From the NCBI RefSeq assembly GCF_905220365.1, contig NC_061138.1, positions 11,671,814 to 11,735,813 of the forward strand: 64,000 bases of DNA, given 5' to 3'. The notes beneath the pieces are model-generated. The model was not told the DNA's origin, did no database searches, and saw only the letters and a list, made by a program, of their open reading frames with translations. Source of the stretch: Vanessa cardui. Taxonomy: Eukaryota; Arthropoda; Insecta; Lepidoptera; Nymphalidae. This document shows, piece after piece, positions 10,191-22,509 of the stretch; positions within the stretch are counted from its first letter, which is position 1; every line of letters begins with the position of its first letter. Position numbers and translations under genes: made by a program.

Positions 10191-12430
10191 TCAAAATAGA
10201 TCTTAAGGTGACGAACCTTTTCTCACCGCGACTGTACTTGCACTTCAAAACTGTGGAAAATAATCAAAGCAATACAAAGCTTCGTCGATTCAATCAAAAC
10301 AGCTGAGGAATGACCAATAAAAACAAAGCGGTTTGAAATGATATTGAATCGTCTATATTGAATTTATTTCCAGTTGTTTGAGTCAAAATTATAATTGAAT
10401 TTTATTTATTTATTTATAGTATATCAATAACACCCGCATGCAACAGAATGTAAGAAGATCGTTTTAGAGTTTTAGGTAGCCGGTTCGTTATGTCAGGACG
10501 TAAGCTATCTCTAATTTTTGTGTGAGAGTATCAAATATTAATCGATCCATCATCACACGCTACAAAAAAATAAGCAGTTGTGATAAGCAAACAAAATACG
10601 CAACTTATTTACGCTGAAATCTTTGATACCTTAATAATATTATAAACTTAAACTAAATCTGTCTCTTGTCGCTTGTCTGTCGCCATTTTTTTTAAATACA
10701 ACATTTTATAGCATACAGAGATTTACAGTAGTTACTATTCTTCACGACCAAACCACTGAACCTAATTTGATGAAATTTGATATGAAGCGAAATCCAAGAA
10801 AGGACATAGGCAATAGGAACAGGGAAAGATAACGCGTTAAATGACAATCACATATCACGATTCTCAATATTTTGTAATCCTACGGTGACAGGTGTACTGG
10901 CTAAGTATTGTTGTTTAGCAGTAGGATATTTGGTTACTTATCTGTATGTGTGCAGGCGTGAAGCGTTGTCGCACACAAACTTACAAACTAGTAAATGCTC
11001 AAAAAATATATGTGTAAAACAAAACAGAATTATCTTAATAATATTATAAGAGCTAACGCATTTTTTCGTATTTCTATGTTGGTTAATCAATCTCGTAGGC
11101 GGTGCTGATTATAATTCATTTAACCAAACGCGTCGATTATGGCCCGGGGAGCAATTCTACTAAATAATAACAATACAATCCCTTTTCTATTCCGTACTAC
11201 CTTCAAGCGAACCTCAACTGGATGTTTAATAGAATTGGTACATAGCTAAACGATTTCCGTTTTGACAATCGATTCGATGACGATAAAGCGACAACTTTTT
11301 AGTAGAATCATCCCCCTGGAATATGCAATGAGCGCTTATATTTTCATATGCTTTGAATGATTAATATAGTATTTACATTAACCGAAGCGGTCAACCTCTG
11401 TTTAATAAATATTGGTTCAAACAAATACAAATTATAATTAAAATTTGCCAATATGACGCTTTAAATATTCGAAATATGCATTTGTTAAAATTATACAGAT
11501 TTTATTATAATAGTATTTGTACCTCAGTGTTTCATCCGCGTTAATATCTGGATTATACGAATAGGCTATTTCATTTGGTTTTGGTGTATGTTTATGCTTA
11601 ATAAACCAGAAGGCTGTGTGAAATTAACTATATATATAAACTTGAGGTATCTGTTTGTAATATTAAAATAACCGCTTTTTACTAAATGCATATATGCATG
11701 TGTACAGGGCGCATATGCTAAAATAACATTTTTTTACAATTTTTGTCTTACTGTGTCTGACTGTTTGATCCGGTTTATCACTGGAAAGGCTGGACCGATT
11801 TTGACGGGACTTTCGCTGACAGATTGCTGATTAATAAAGAGTAACATAGGCTACTTTTATTTTAGAAATATATATAAAATTTTAGTTTAATTCGAACGCT
11901 CACGAAGTGGCAGGCACAGCTTCAGCATATATTTGATATAGTAAACAGTGAACGCAAATTAAGCATAAAGTATATTTCAATTAAGAGCAATTAATTACAT
12001 TTATTTATAAACACTGATCATAATTAACTCGATATAAAGTAATGAACTTAAACTAGAGTATTATACAGAATATATATTTATTAACCAATAAGTATTGTAA
12101 CAATTTTGTTACTAGTTTTATTTCCTAATGGTAATATTAGTTGACAGCGGCAAAGTTAAGTTAATCGAATACCTATCTTTTATAAATTGGTATTTGTAAG
12201 TGTGCCAGTAAGTTCTCGTATTGCAAGTTTATTCGAATATGAGTATGTGTGTAGAATAACATTATTAACATAATACATACAGATATACGCTAAACCGCTT
12301 TATTACGAAATGAATAGTTCAGAGTATTGTTGGTGCGCTATTCCGCACCAAGGTTTTTCTGATCTGTTGCCAGATATCACAGCCTTACATGAAGACTTGT
12401 GTCATAATATCAGTTAGTATTAAAATGTAT
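10191..12430. other. AT-rich intron sequence with short repeat traces
   Basis: 10655-10900 holds two degenerate repeats: a minus-strand piece of D4 (TTCACGACCAAACCACTGAA, GATGAAATTTGATATG) and a minus-strand piece of D5 (AACGCGTTAAATGACAATCA). 11640-11840 has a diverged interspersed tail. The remainder has no ORF or repeat I recognise. Confidence 0.4.
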
Positions 12431-12730
12431 GAGCCGATGTGGCCCAGTAGTCAGAACGCATGCATCTTAACCCATGATTGCGGGTTCAAACCCAGGCAAG
12501 CACCACTAAATATGAATGTGCTTAATTTGTCTTTACAATTCATCTCCTGCTCGGAAATCATCGTGAGGAAACTTGCATGTGTCTTATTTCATAGAAATTT
12601 TGCCACATGTGTACACCAACGCGCATGGGAACATCGTTGTAGATTATGTACCAAACCTTCTCCTCAAAGGGAGAGGAGACCTTAGCCCAGCAAAGGGAAA
12701 TCTACAGGCGTTTGTTGTTGTTGTTGAATA
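12431..12730 (+). mobile_element. Metulj-like SINE, near full length, TTG tail
   Basis: Head with GCGGGTTCAAACCCAGG, a body with a small deletion in the GGCGGTGAAGG block, AAACCTTCTCCTCAAAGGGA, and a (TTG)n tail. The tail differs from the AAGTA tails of other copies, which suggests a subfamily shared with 15588 and 28101. Confidence 0.8.
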
Positions 12731-12734
12731 TATT

Positions 12735-13345
12735 CTCCCAAATAACCTATTTAAATAAATAAATTATCTCACTGGAATGTTTTTTCAATCAATTCGTATT
12801 TAACCACAGATAAATTTCAATTAATTTATGTTATTTGTAGATTTAATGGAGTTACGGTTTTTGTAGAACGTATTTTTAATTGCATTTTAGTGGAAAAGAC
12901 TTTATTTTTGATACTTGTTAAAGGTTTTAATTACATTTAAAAGGTTTTTAAAAAACTTTTTTTTTAACATTTTTTGTTTTAGACACTATAAAAGTAATCT
13001 TGGAACTTCTGCTTCTGGCATAATCAAAGAATTTTAATGTATTTTATTTATGGAGATATTAATAGAGATATAATAATACATATACTTTATACCGTCTTAA
13101 AGATTCGTTTTATCGATTAGTGAAAATATTCAACCCGGTATAAAATAGTTAATAATAGTATATTATTACAAATATGGATTTGACTGGACTGGACTATGTA
13201 ATATACACATACATATGCTATATTTCATTAATTTCAATACAACATTTATATTTTTTCAGATTAAAATAATATAAAGCAACCAATGTTTTTTGAATGACTT
13301 GTATAAACTTATTAAGTATATATACTTACACTTTTTCATCAATGT
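12735..13345. other. AT-rich stretch, nothing recognised
   Basis: No coding potential or repeat boundary seen between a SINE and a LINE-A tail. Confidence 0.35.
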
Positions 13346-13349
13346 TCAT

Positions 13350-13713
13350 GAAATAATTCAGAATTTTTTAACGTTGTCGTTTCGTAAATTCAAACCGTTT
13401 ATAAAAAATACATTAGTAAAAAAGGCATATTATTCGATACAAGATTTTGTAGATGATAAAAAAGCTTGGAATTAATACCTGTTGACTTCCAGGCAGGGTA
13501 CATTACATACATTTATATTAGTAGTAGTATTTAACTAATATGATTGTATTTTTTAAATGTTGAAAAAGAGTAACTACTGAGTTTCTTGCCGGTTTTTCTC
13601 GGCAGAATTTACTTTCCGAACCGATGGTAGCTTCATTTAATTGTTAAATGACGATTCAAAAGTGCTTGTAAAAAAAGGCCCACTTGAATAAAGTTTATTT
13701 TGATTTTTGATTT
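13350..13713 (+). mobile_element. LINE-A 3'-end copy (last ~41 codons plus 3' UTR)
   Basis: Plus-strand copy encoding the ORF2 C-terminus (FIKNTLVKKAYYSIQDFVDD, then KKAWN and a stop at 13473-13475). The 3' UTR follows, ending TTTTGATTTTTGATTT. 5'-truncated. Confidence 0.85.
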
Positions 13714-14662
13714 CATACATAAGTGTACATAAATTCACTTATTTTATTTATGAAAATCAACAAATATCAACTCCATACTCTTTAATCATCGACATTTTAT
13801 ATAACAAATCTGTTAACGTATAAAACTCATTTTTTATTAATTTTTAAAAGTTTATTTAACAAAAAATATGAAAAAAATCTCTTTCACATAAATTTAACCT
13901 AAAACCTTGTATAAAAGAAATGCTTAATTGTTTGTGTCACTTTCCACACCAGAGAAACCTTTAAATGTCTAAAGACTGCATTTTGCAGAAGGGTCAAGGT
14001 AAATTGGTTTTCATTAGCACAGTATTTCATGCGGATACGCGAGCGAAGGATAGTAATTAACGAAGCTAATTTTCACTCGAGTGAAAATGAAAACTCTAAG
14101 TGAGTAAAGAAAATTAAAAGAACATTAGAGTAAAAAAGTCATAACGAAACGTTAACGTTTTTAATTTATTTTAAACGGTAAGGCTTTCTAATTAGATAAA
14201 CTTTTGTAACAAATCTTTATCTGTGAGTTACGTCTTTTTTTCAAATTTCTCTATCGTATTTTATTTTAAATATAATTTAAATCTTTACAGAAGAGTTGTA
14301 TTCTATGGGATTTTCGGTAAAAATATTTCTTTATATTATGTTATATTCGGTTCACGACTTTATAGTAGTTTGTTATACTACACTAAATTTAGAAGATTAA
14401 TTTATTTTCAAAGCGAACTACGAGCTAGACGAACGAAGCGAACAGAAAACCAATTAGTTTTATATACATAAGATACTCGGACTCTATAATATTTAATAAA
14501 AGTATATAAAAATGTATCCCAATAAAAAAGTAGTCGTTTACAATTCTGCACATGTAATACTTATTAATAGTAAAATTTCACTAGAAATATTGGTAAGAGA
14601 TGAGTATACTTAGTATTTTTTTGAGATAAATAAAAGTGAGATAAGTAAAAGTAATTTTTTTA
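13714..14662. other. AT-rich stretch between two LINE-A tails
   Basis: No gene seen. The 82-codon ORF at 14223-14471 is low-complexity in composition and I treat it as chance. Confidence 0.35.
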
Positions 14663-14996
14663 GTAAATTCAAATCGTTTGTAAAAAATACATTGGTAGAA
14701 AAAGCATTTTATATGATACAAGATTTTATAGATGATAAAAAAGCGTGGAGTTAATACCTGTTGACTTCCAAGTAGGATACATCAATTTAAATAATTGTAT
14801 TATTTAACATGACGTTGTATTTTTTAAATGTTAAAAAAGAGTAACTACTGAGTTTCTTGCCGGTTCTTCTCGGTAGAATCTACTTTCCGAACCGGTGGTA
14901 GCTTCACTTAATTGTAAAATGACGATTAAAAGTGCTTATAAAAGCTTACCTGAATAAAGTTTATTTTGATTTTTGATTTTGATTTTACAATACCAG
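14663..14996 (+). mobile_element. LINE-A 3'-end copy (last ~30 codons plus 3' UTR)
   Basis: Starts inside the ORF2 C-terminus (frame through DDKKAWS, stop 14752-14754). It ends with repeated GATTTTTGATTTTGATTTT units, the most complete 3' terminus of the family in this window. Confidence 0.85.
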
Positions 14997-15587
14997 ATAA
15001 AAACCAGACTTTGCTCTTGTGAAATAAAACTAAAACAATATTTTCATATTCATCATATCACTATATCATGTATAAAGTTTCGATCGGATCTATCATAGAT
15101 AAAGATTGTTAATTTATCCTGCATGAAAATCGACTATCCTTATATATTTTTTAAATAATATATCTATTATTAATAAGTTTTTTAATTGATTACAATCCTT
15201 TAATTATTATATAGTAAACGTAACAGTTATTAAAAAATCCCCTATATTTTAATAAATATTTTAATGACCATAATAAACATAATTTTACTAATCAAATACA
15301 GATCGACAGGTATTCTTTTCCATACTCATATTTCACGTCTAAATGATTTTCCAATATAAACCCGCACACTTGCTTACTGTTTATCATTACGAGTCATGCT
15401 TTTCCATCGTGTCAGAATATATTTTTACATCAGTCGCATTCAGTAAGAACTCATGTCGTATCTCACCCGTGATGTGTTATAAATCGACTTACGATAACTC
15501 GCTATAAACGTCGCGTCAATATTGCGTATAAAATTTGACATGTGACGATCGTGTTCTTAAATGAGTTTCTAATTTTATTCTGCTTGA

Positions 15588-15695
15588 AGATCCAACCCGC
15601 ATTGGAACACTGTGATTCCAACCTTTTACCTCAAAAGGGAAAGAAGGCATTAGCCCAGCAGTGGGAAATTTACAGGCTGTTGTTGTTTGTTGAAG
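15588..15695 (+). mobile_element. Metulj-like SINE, 3' half only
   Basis: AACCCGCATTGGAACACTGT through TTAGCCCAGCAGTGGGAAAT and a TGTTGTTTGTTG tail. Confidence 0.8.
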
Positions 15696-15704
15696 AAATT
15701 TTTT

Positions 15705-15992
15705 TTTATGGTATAGGTTGGCGCAAGAGCATTTGGATCACCTGATGGTAAGTGGTCACCATCACCCATAGACAATGACGCTGTAAGAAATATTAACTAT
15801 TCCTTACATTGTCAATGTGCCAACAACCTTGGGAACTAAGATGTTATATCCCTTGTGCCAGTAGTTACACTGGCTCACGCACGCTTCAAATCAGAACACA
15901 ACAATACTGAGTATTATTATTTGGTGGTAGAAAAACTGATGAGTGGATGGGACCTACTCAGACGGGCTTGCACAAAGACATACCACCAAGTG
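15705..15992 (+). repeat. R290 repeat, near-complete copy beside an RGK exon
   Basis: TTTATGGTATAGGTTGGCG, CACCTGATGGTAAGTGGTCA, ACCTTGGGAACTAAGATGTT and a final CATACCACCAAG. It ends about 42 nt before the splice acceptor at 16031-16032, so the branch-point region of this RGK intron sits against the repeat. Confidence 0.85.
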
Positions 15993-16032
15993 TCTTAATT
16001 TATCTTAAGGTGTATTTTTTTTCTTTTCGTAG

Positions 16033-16222
16033 GAAGAAATCGATCGTTCAGAGCCACCAGATGCATTCGTGGTTATCTACTCTGTGGTGGACAAGGCTTC
16101 GTTCCAGAAGGCAGAACAGGAACTGGCGAGGCTTATTGACTTCGACATGCTGAGGGCCCGACCGGCGCTCCTCGTTGGCAACAAAATCGACCTGGCCAGG
16201 AGTAGAGCTGTTTCTACTCAAG
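16033..16222 (+). CDS. RGK-family small GTPase, G4 exon
   Basis: A 190-nt exon between TTTTCGTAG and CAAG|GTATTA. It enters in phase 0 from the exon ending at 2748 and leaves one base for the next exon. It encodes EEIDRSEPPDAFVVIYSVVD and KASFQKAEQELARLIDF, then a clear G4 motif LLVGNKIDLARSRAV; NKxD contacts the guanine base. A canonical DxxG switch II is not obvious, which is normal for RGK proteins, whose G3 motif is diverged. The conserved VVVYSV-type strand followed by a helix with alternating charges fits Rad/Gem/Kir and the Drosophila Rgk proteins. Confidence in the family is high. Confidence 0.93.
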
Positions 16223-18097
16223 GTATTACTCCAAACAATTATATTCTTTATTTCTAATTTAACCGACTTCAAAGGAGGTTTGATATGTATGTAACATTGT
16301 TAGAATTTTATTATATTTCAGTATGATGATCCATTTAGCCTTAGAAGCACGTGTGCTTAGTTTCGTAAGTGTATGTTTTGTATGTTTTTTCACGAATTTC
16401 TCGAAAACTAAAAGTCGTATTGAGATGATCATTTTGAATCTAAATTAAGTACACTTCAACTAAATGAACAGTGTAAATTTCATTAAAATCGGTCAAAACG
16501 TTTCATAGATTTTTCTTTATTATCTTTAGTTCACTGGCTGTTTCTAATTTTGAAGTCAATTTTTTTTATAAATTATTTATAAATACTATTGATGTGTATT
16601 CATATATAATGTTGAAGTTTTATGCCATATTCCAAAAACAGCATTGGTATGAATAAAGTAAGCTATAGCTAAAGGCGACAACTTCATAGTGCACAAGATT
16701 AGACGCCAGTCTAAACTGCCAACTAGAGCTTCTAACCAGAAAACTTTTACTGGCCTGACTTTGGATTAAAACCCAATATCTTAAGTTCAAAAGCCTTATA
16801 AACTCGCTCACATATTACACCGTCAATATATTAAGGAAAATAGCGGACGAGTTTATCAAAGATTGACAATGTTCAATTAGGTTTTATCAAAATAGTTGTA
16901 CAAAGTTTATAATTTTACGTTAAATGAAATTTGATGTATCTTATGAAACACAATAAAGACCTCAAAAAAGATATTTCAAGTGCTTAAATAAATAAAGCTT
17001 TTCGATGTAATAAAATGTGAATTAAATAAAGAAACCGAAAACCGGCTTAATGTTTCTTAAAATAACATGACAAATCCAATCTCAACGAAAACTGTAATTG
17101 ACAATCTTGCCCAAAAATGTTTCCAACTTTATACAACATATTCTATCTAAAAAAACCCTTAGGGAATTCTCTAGATCGAATCGTAACTTTGTTATCCCTA
17201 TTATTATGTCAATTGATTTGACCATATCTTGACCTTGAAATTGTTACCAATCTGATAACAACGTTGCTTTAGGAATAAGCCTTTTTTAGTTAAAATCACA
17301 GCTGGTACAAATATTTGATTGTTGTGTGTAGGAAAACCTCCGGAACTTACGATGGAATTCTAAAAACACTTTCTCCGGTAGAAAGGTATATTATTACCTC
17401 TGAATACGATACGATATAAATGACATTTATATCTTTATTAATTGTACTCGAGTAATCAATAAAAAATTCAAAATTTAGAACCGAGAAACCTCCACCCAGG
17501 CTTCCACATATATTGTTACATTGTGGCAGAACAGTTTGTGCCCAACTACTGTAAAAATACTTACGGAAAAGAAAAAAGTCATTAAAAGTATATCTGTTTA
17601 ATTTTTATTTACATTGTTCTATATTTAAAAGATTAAATCTTGTCATAGATTTTTACGTCATTTTTAAATATTATTTATAAATTACTTCCTTATAATAAAT
17701 CCACGAAACCTGAAAGACAAATTTCGTATTCTGACAATCCCCTTTAAATGAGTAAAAGCCCTTGCACTTATTGTCACTAGATTAAAATCTCGAAATGTAA
17801 CATATGTTTGACTTGTGATACGTTATTCTTTACTTTTAAAATTATATTTCATCATTGCAATAGAGTAATACTTAGCAAACTAATAATATATTTAATTAAA
17901 ACTTTAAAAATATATGCCCTGGAAACTTACAGAATTTAATTTAATACGAACTCGTTTTCTATTAAAATAACTTCTACAACTTAATAGCGTCCGTACAACA
18001 TGCAGAAAGTTACTATTTAATGTTGACAACATTTATTCCCAGTGACTCCGAAGTTTTTTCGATGGAATTTTTGTTCATATGATTTATTTGTTCACAG
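16223..18097 (+). other. 1.9-kb RGK intron
   Basis: GT at 16223-16224 and AG at 18096-18097 (TTGTTCACAG). AT-rich, with no repeat I could identify and no further exon. The 62-74-codon ORFs overlapping its start are read-through or antisense shadows of the exon. Confidence 0.7.
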
Positions 18098-18375
18098 ACG
18101 GCAAATGTCTCGCGTGCACGTATAAAGCGAAGTTCATAGAAGTCTCTGTTGGGATCAACCACAACGTCGACGAGTTACTCGTGGGTATTCTCAATCAAAT
18201 ACGACTAAAGAGGCAGCAATATTCAGCCGACGGAGGCAGAGAATCATCCCCTGCACATTGGTACAAATCGAGGGGTGTAGTACGAGCGAGTATGAAAGCC
18301 AGGCAGATGTTAACATGGATTTTCGGCAAAGAGGATTCGAAATTCAAAAACTGTGAAAATTTACATGTCCTGTGA
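18098..18375 (+). CDS. RGK-family small GTPase, C-terminal exon
   Basis: Joined to the single base left by the previous exon it encodes DGKCLACTYKAKFIEVSVGI, NHNVDELLVGILNQIRLKRQ and a basic tail, ending KFKNCENLHVL before TGA at 18373-18375. FIEVSVG corresponds to the G5 region (usual core TSA; Val replaces Ala here). NHNVDELL and QIRLKR follow as in Rad/Gem/Kir. The end fits the RGK hallmark KxKSCHDLSVL, with Cys seven residues from the end and a terminal Leu-x-Val-Leu, which replaces a prenylation box. The basic amphipathic stretch MKARQMLTWIFGK is where relatives bind calmodulin and phosphoinositides (inference). About 184 residues are visible in total; the N-terminus is outside the window. 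Confidence 0.95.
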
Positions 18376-19655
18376 GTGGAAAGTGAAGGGCCCGTGTTTG
18401 TATAACGGACAATTGACCGCGGGCTTCGACATACAATTGATTATTATGTAATATTAGGTTAGTTTTGGTGCTGTGTTGTTTGGTATGTATAAGATCACAT
18501 AGCAGGGACGTTTTATTAGATCCAAAACGAAATATAATCCATATTCTGTTACTAAAACATCAGTCATTACGTAAATAAAAGCGACATGGCACCCGATTTA
18601 TATCGTATTTTAATGCCAAATAATACTATGTAATATTAGATGTATGTGCCAAGTTTTTGAAGGAATTTAATCGTATTCGTCTCATATAAGATATATATGT
18701 AAGTGAAAGTATTTTCCCCAACTATCTATAGTTATATATGTATGTTTGACGTCGTTTTACAACAATCAGCAATACTATGTATCATAAATTAATGATTTAA
18801 GTAACTATAATATATATTTTACGAATTTCATGTAAAAATATCATAAATCAGTAAATTTACAATATTATTGGACCATTATAATCTATAATTAAAAAAAAAA
18901 AAAACAAATGTGTATAACTTCAAAGAAACTATAACTTATTTCTTAAAACTTATTAATGGGATTAAAGATTAATATCTTGTACACTTACCTTTAAAAAAAA
19001 AACCTTAGTCCCTTTTACATCGTCCAGTTTAAATATAGAATTATAATAAATAACAATAATTAATATTTCGATATCGTAATTATTGTCTTGACGGTTTAAA
19101 TGAACTAATTTTTAAAAGCTAATTTAATACAGTTACCATAGTTATTTAATATCGAAACGATATCGTCTCGGACGATGTAAAAATAATTTGATCTTTCATT
19201 GAAATTATATAACCTAATAAAAATTAGGAATTATAAAACCACAACAGATGCAAAATAAAAAAAAGTAATAATAATTCGATACTATATACTTTAATTAATA
19301 ATATTAAGTAAGAAATTTATTTAATTTAGTATTTTAAATATAAGTGATATCAACTATTTGATATTAATATAAATGTATATACTATACGATGCATACGCAC
19401 TTAAGGATTTGATTAAATAATCTAATTACATAATTGATGTGTAGTAGTCATGTCCTGATAGCTATTTATAATACCTGTGTTTATAATCCGTATAAAATCG
19501 TTACGCAGTGAAAACATTGTAATTGCGCAGAATAATCTGTCAAATTTTAGAACGAAAATCCATTCGGGTAAAAGATTAGTAGAGAAGTTATTTAATATAC
19601 TGGATAAAGGTTTACTTACTCAAAGCGAAGATTAGAGCTCATTCGATACTGGTTA
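18376..19655 (+). other. Probable RGK 3' UTR and AT-rich flank
   Basis: No repeats or ORFs. A possible poly(A) signal AATAAA is at 18574-18579, about 200 nt after the stop; others occur further on, so the real 3' end is undetermined. Confidence 0.4.
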
Positions 19656-19915
19656 GTACAGATATCTCACCGTAAGATTAAAACATTCATTAGATTACAA
19701 TCTATCTCGTGAGATTGTAAACTGTCGAAATATTGCAAACCGTGAAATATGATTGCAATTTAACGCATTATTTTTCGCTATATTGTAATCTATCGAAGTT
19801 AAACTGTTAGATGACAATCTGTCCCGTGTCAAAATGTCAACTGTCGAAAGCTCGTCCTGATTGGCCGGGCTTATTGTAAGAGCGACCAATCACATGTCAC
19901 CGTTATTATTCGGCA
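19656..19915 (+). repeat. Dispersed repeat D5, longest copy
   Basis: TCACCGTAAGATTA, GATTACAATCTATCTCGTGA, ACTGTCGAAATATTG, GAAATATGATTGCAATTTAA, CGCATTATTTTTCGCTATAT. The inverted copy at 57165-57310 has the same blocks in the opposite order. It includes short internal inverted repeats (TACAATCT / AGATTGTA). Confidence 0.7.
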
Positions 19916-22266
19916 TAACAAGTCGAAAAAGAAAAAAACTAAATCTTTGATTAATATCAAGATATATTCTATTCAAATAAGCTTTTGTAGGCTTGAATTG
20001 TCAATTTACAAAGATACAATTTTTACATTTAAAACACAAATTAATATATAAATGCTTAAGGCATAGTCTAATAGAAACTAAACCATCATGGCTCTGATCT
20101 TCAAAATAATCTTTAAATATTAAATGAATCAGTAACGTTTCCCAAAGTTCTCATTATTATTAATAGCATTAAACATATATCTCTCATTTCGTTTATCCAA
20201 CGATTAAATACAAAATGCAATTATTTTTCGCTTTACGTGTTTTCACTGCAACGATATAATTTACTTGTTATTTATACGTTGTTTAATTCGATTTAATCGA
20301 ATTGATTGAAACACCAATTCCGTGATAGTTTACTGCGTTAAAACCCGAAAATATTTGAACCAGTCAGCGCAGACTTTCTATATAATAACTTTAAACAATA
20401 ATGTCAATAAATGTACTGGATACATTATAACCTTTTTTACATTTTAAAATAATATGAATATTAAAATGATTAATAAAATTGAAGAAAATCAATACAGTTC
20501 AGTCTCTTATGTCTTGAATCCTTTTCCAAATAGTTACTCTTAGACAACAACAGGAAAATATGTATATGTCCAATTGAGTTATTACCTGTCTGTCTGTCTG
20601 CGCCGACTAATTATAATTTATGTACAGAACTCCAATAATAATGATTGTAATTAAATTTTTAGAAACAGTGCCTTTTATTGTTAAAATTAATATATTATAA
20701 ACCTACACCAATGCTTCGATATATTCACTTGTGTAATATATTTAAGCTTAAGGATTCCCACAGACTACATACTTTTGGGATACTGGATTTATTATTGTAG
20801 TTAATTACAATAAATTCATATTAGTATACGTATACACTATGTTTGTAAAGCTATATCATCCCGTATACCTTTGACTGTCCGAAAAGAACCTTTTTGATGT
20901 TTTTAATTTTGGTTAACTTGGTTTTTTGAAACTTGGTAATTTGTGTGCAAAGTCTAAAGGTGAGAGCACACTGTCTGTTAAGTGAGTCAATTGTTAATAA
21001 GTCGAATTGTTAAGTCTTTAGTCTGTGGGAGTTCTAAATGTGTTCTTGTTTAAGTAAAATGAATGAATGACCATATAAGTATGTCCCTAGTACTTTTGTT
21101 ATATAACCTTTACATATTTTCTTTAGAATATATTACATAGATTTAAGAGTCATATAACTAAATTAATTTAAGAGTATATGTTATATATAATCATTGATTT
21201 GAAATACATTTACATTTTTATTTATGTACACTATTGTGTATCAATTCGAATGACGTTATTGTGTAAAATACGCTACGGTCTACGAGGCTACGAATATACG
21301 CGTAGACAGAGCTACGCCTTTTAGTTAGTGGAGAATATCGTTAACAAATGTATTATCTTTTCGTTTATTTTGTAATATATAATATAGCGCAAATTTTAAT
21401 TAAAAACTATTATCGCTGGAAATTATAATTAAAATGGATTACGAAGAGATTAATTATTAGGCTTTGTCGTGGATTCTATGTTAAAACTTAGTCTCAAACC
21501 AGGATTAATTTAACGTAGATTCAACATTAAGGATTAAATTACGGATTCAGCTTGTCATAATAAAATGCTTTAAATTAATTCGAATTGAAATCTATATGGA
21601 CCGCATTTTACAATTTAACATTTTTATAATTAAAATCAAGTATGTCAAAAAGTTTTTGCCGGCGCATTTGCTCGCGTTTGATAAGTTGGTTTTTCATGTA
21701 TTTACATAATATCTTTATAAAACATAGACTATATTTTTTCTGATGAACTGTATAATTGTAAAGTTTCATTAAAATCTATTCAGTAGTTTCCATCCATCCT
21801 TTATAAATATTAGTAAGGATTTAGCTATAAATTTAAAAAATGTAAATAGTATTTATAATCAATGATTATACAGCTTTGCTATGTATAATAATTTGTATCG
21901 TATATTAGATATAATTTGTATAACAAAATATTGTAATAAGTAAAATTATACGCATTTACACTATACGTTAATGTGTAAACAAAATCATATCTCAACTATT
22001 TTGGTAAATAATGAAGACCAAATAATACATACATAGATAATAAATAAATGTTTATAGGTAATATGTTAAATAAAAGTACACGTAACGATAAAAAGTTCAA
22101 ATATGAAAAAAATATTAAAACTAATTGAAATTGTTTTATTAATAAATCGAATTAAATTAAAAATATATCTTTAATTTGATTTTGTCAAAATATAGCTTCA
22201 GAATTGATTTCTTTTAATTATTTATATATCTAGATGTCACTACAAAAGAACTAAACAGAGCGTGGC
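19916..22266. other. 2.3 kb AT-rich intergenic sequence
   Basis: No gene found. A weak imperfect inverted repeat of TCTACG/CGTAGA words lies at about 21255-21325. Confidence 0.35.
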
Positions 22267-22279
22267 AACTTTGTTATAT

Positions 22280-22496
22280 AATGTTGTCTTAAATTTTCGC
22301 GATGATTACACATTTAAATAAAACTATTTATAACGGATGAATCGCGTATATTAATTATTTTTAAACATCCCGACGTTTCGAGCACTTTGCAGTATTCGTC
22401 TGCCCGTGACCACGAACACTGCAAAGTGCTCGAAACGTCGGGATGTTTAAAAATAATTAATATACGCGATTCATCCGTTATAAATAGTTTTATTTA
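22280..22496 (+). mobile_element. Fold-back element FB, hairpin copy with 87-bp arms
   Basis: Flanked by the 13-bp direct repeat AACTTTGTTATAT (22267-22279 and 22497-22509). After a unique head (AATGTTGTCTTAAATTTTCG), arms 22313-22399 and 22412-22498 are reverse complements with one mismatch around a 12-nt loop. The last two arm bases overlap the target repeat. The arms contain CATCCCGACGTTTCGAGCAC. No ORF. Length 217 bp. Confidence 0.88.
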
Positions 22497-22509
22497 AACT
22501 TTGTTATAT

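Larger units (their letters stand above)
2749..16032 (+). other. 13.3-kb RGK intron loaded with mobile elements
   Basis: GT at 2749-2750 and AG at 16031-16032, preceded by a pyrimidine tract. It contains two SINE families, an RTE remnant, LINE-A with an antisense RT gene, two sense LINE-A tails, a fold-back family member and an R290 copy. I saw no additional in-phase RGK exon, and the protein reads continuously across the junction, so one intron is the simplest model. Confidence 0.75.

Noticed and set aside
22280..22496. Hammerhead ribozyme in the fold-back arms
   Set aside because: The arm has CGAAACGTC, resembling the GAAAC/GTC side of a hammerhead, but no CTGANGA core is present at the right distance.
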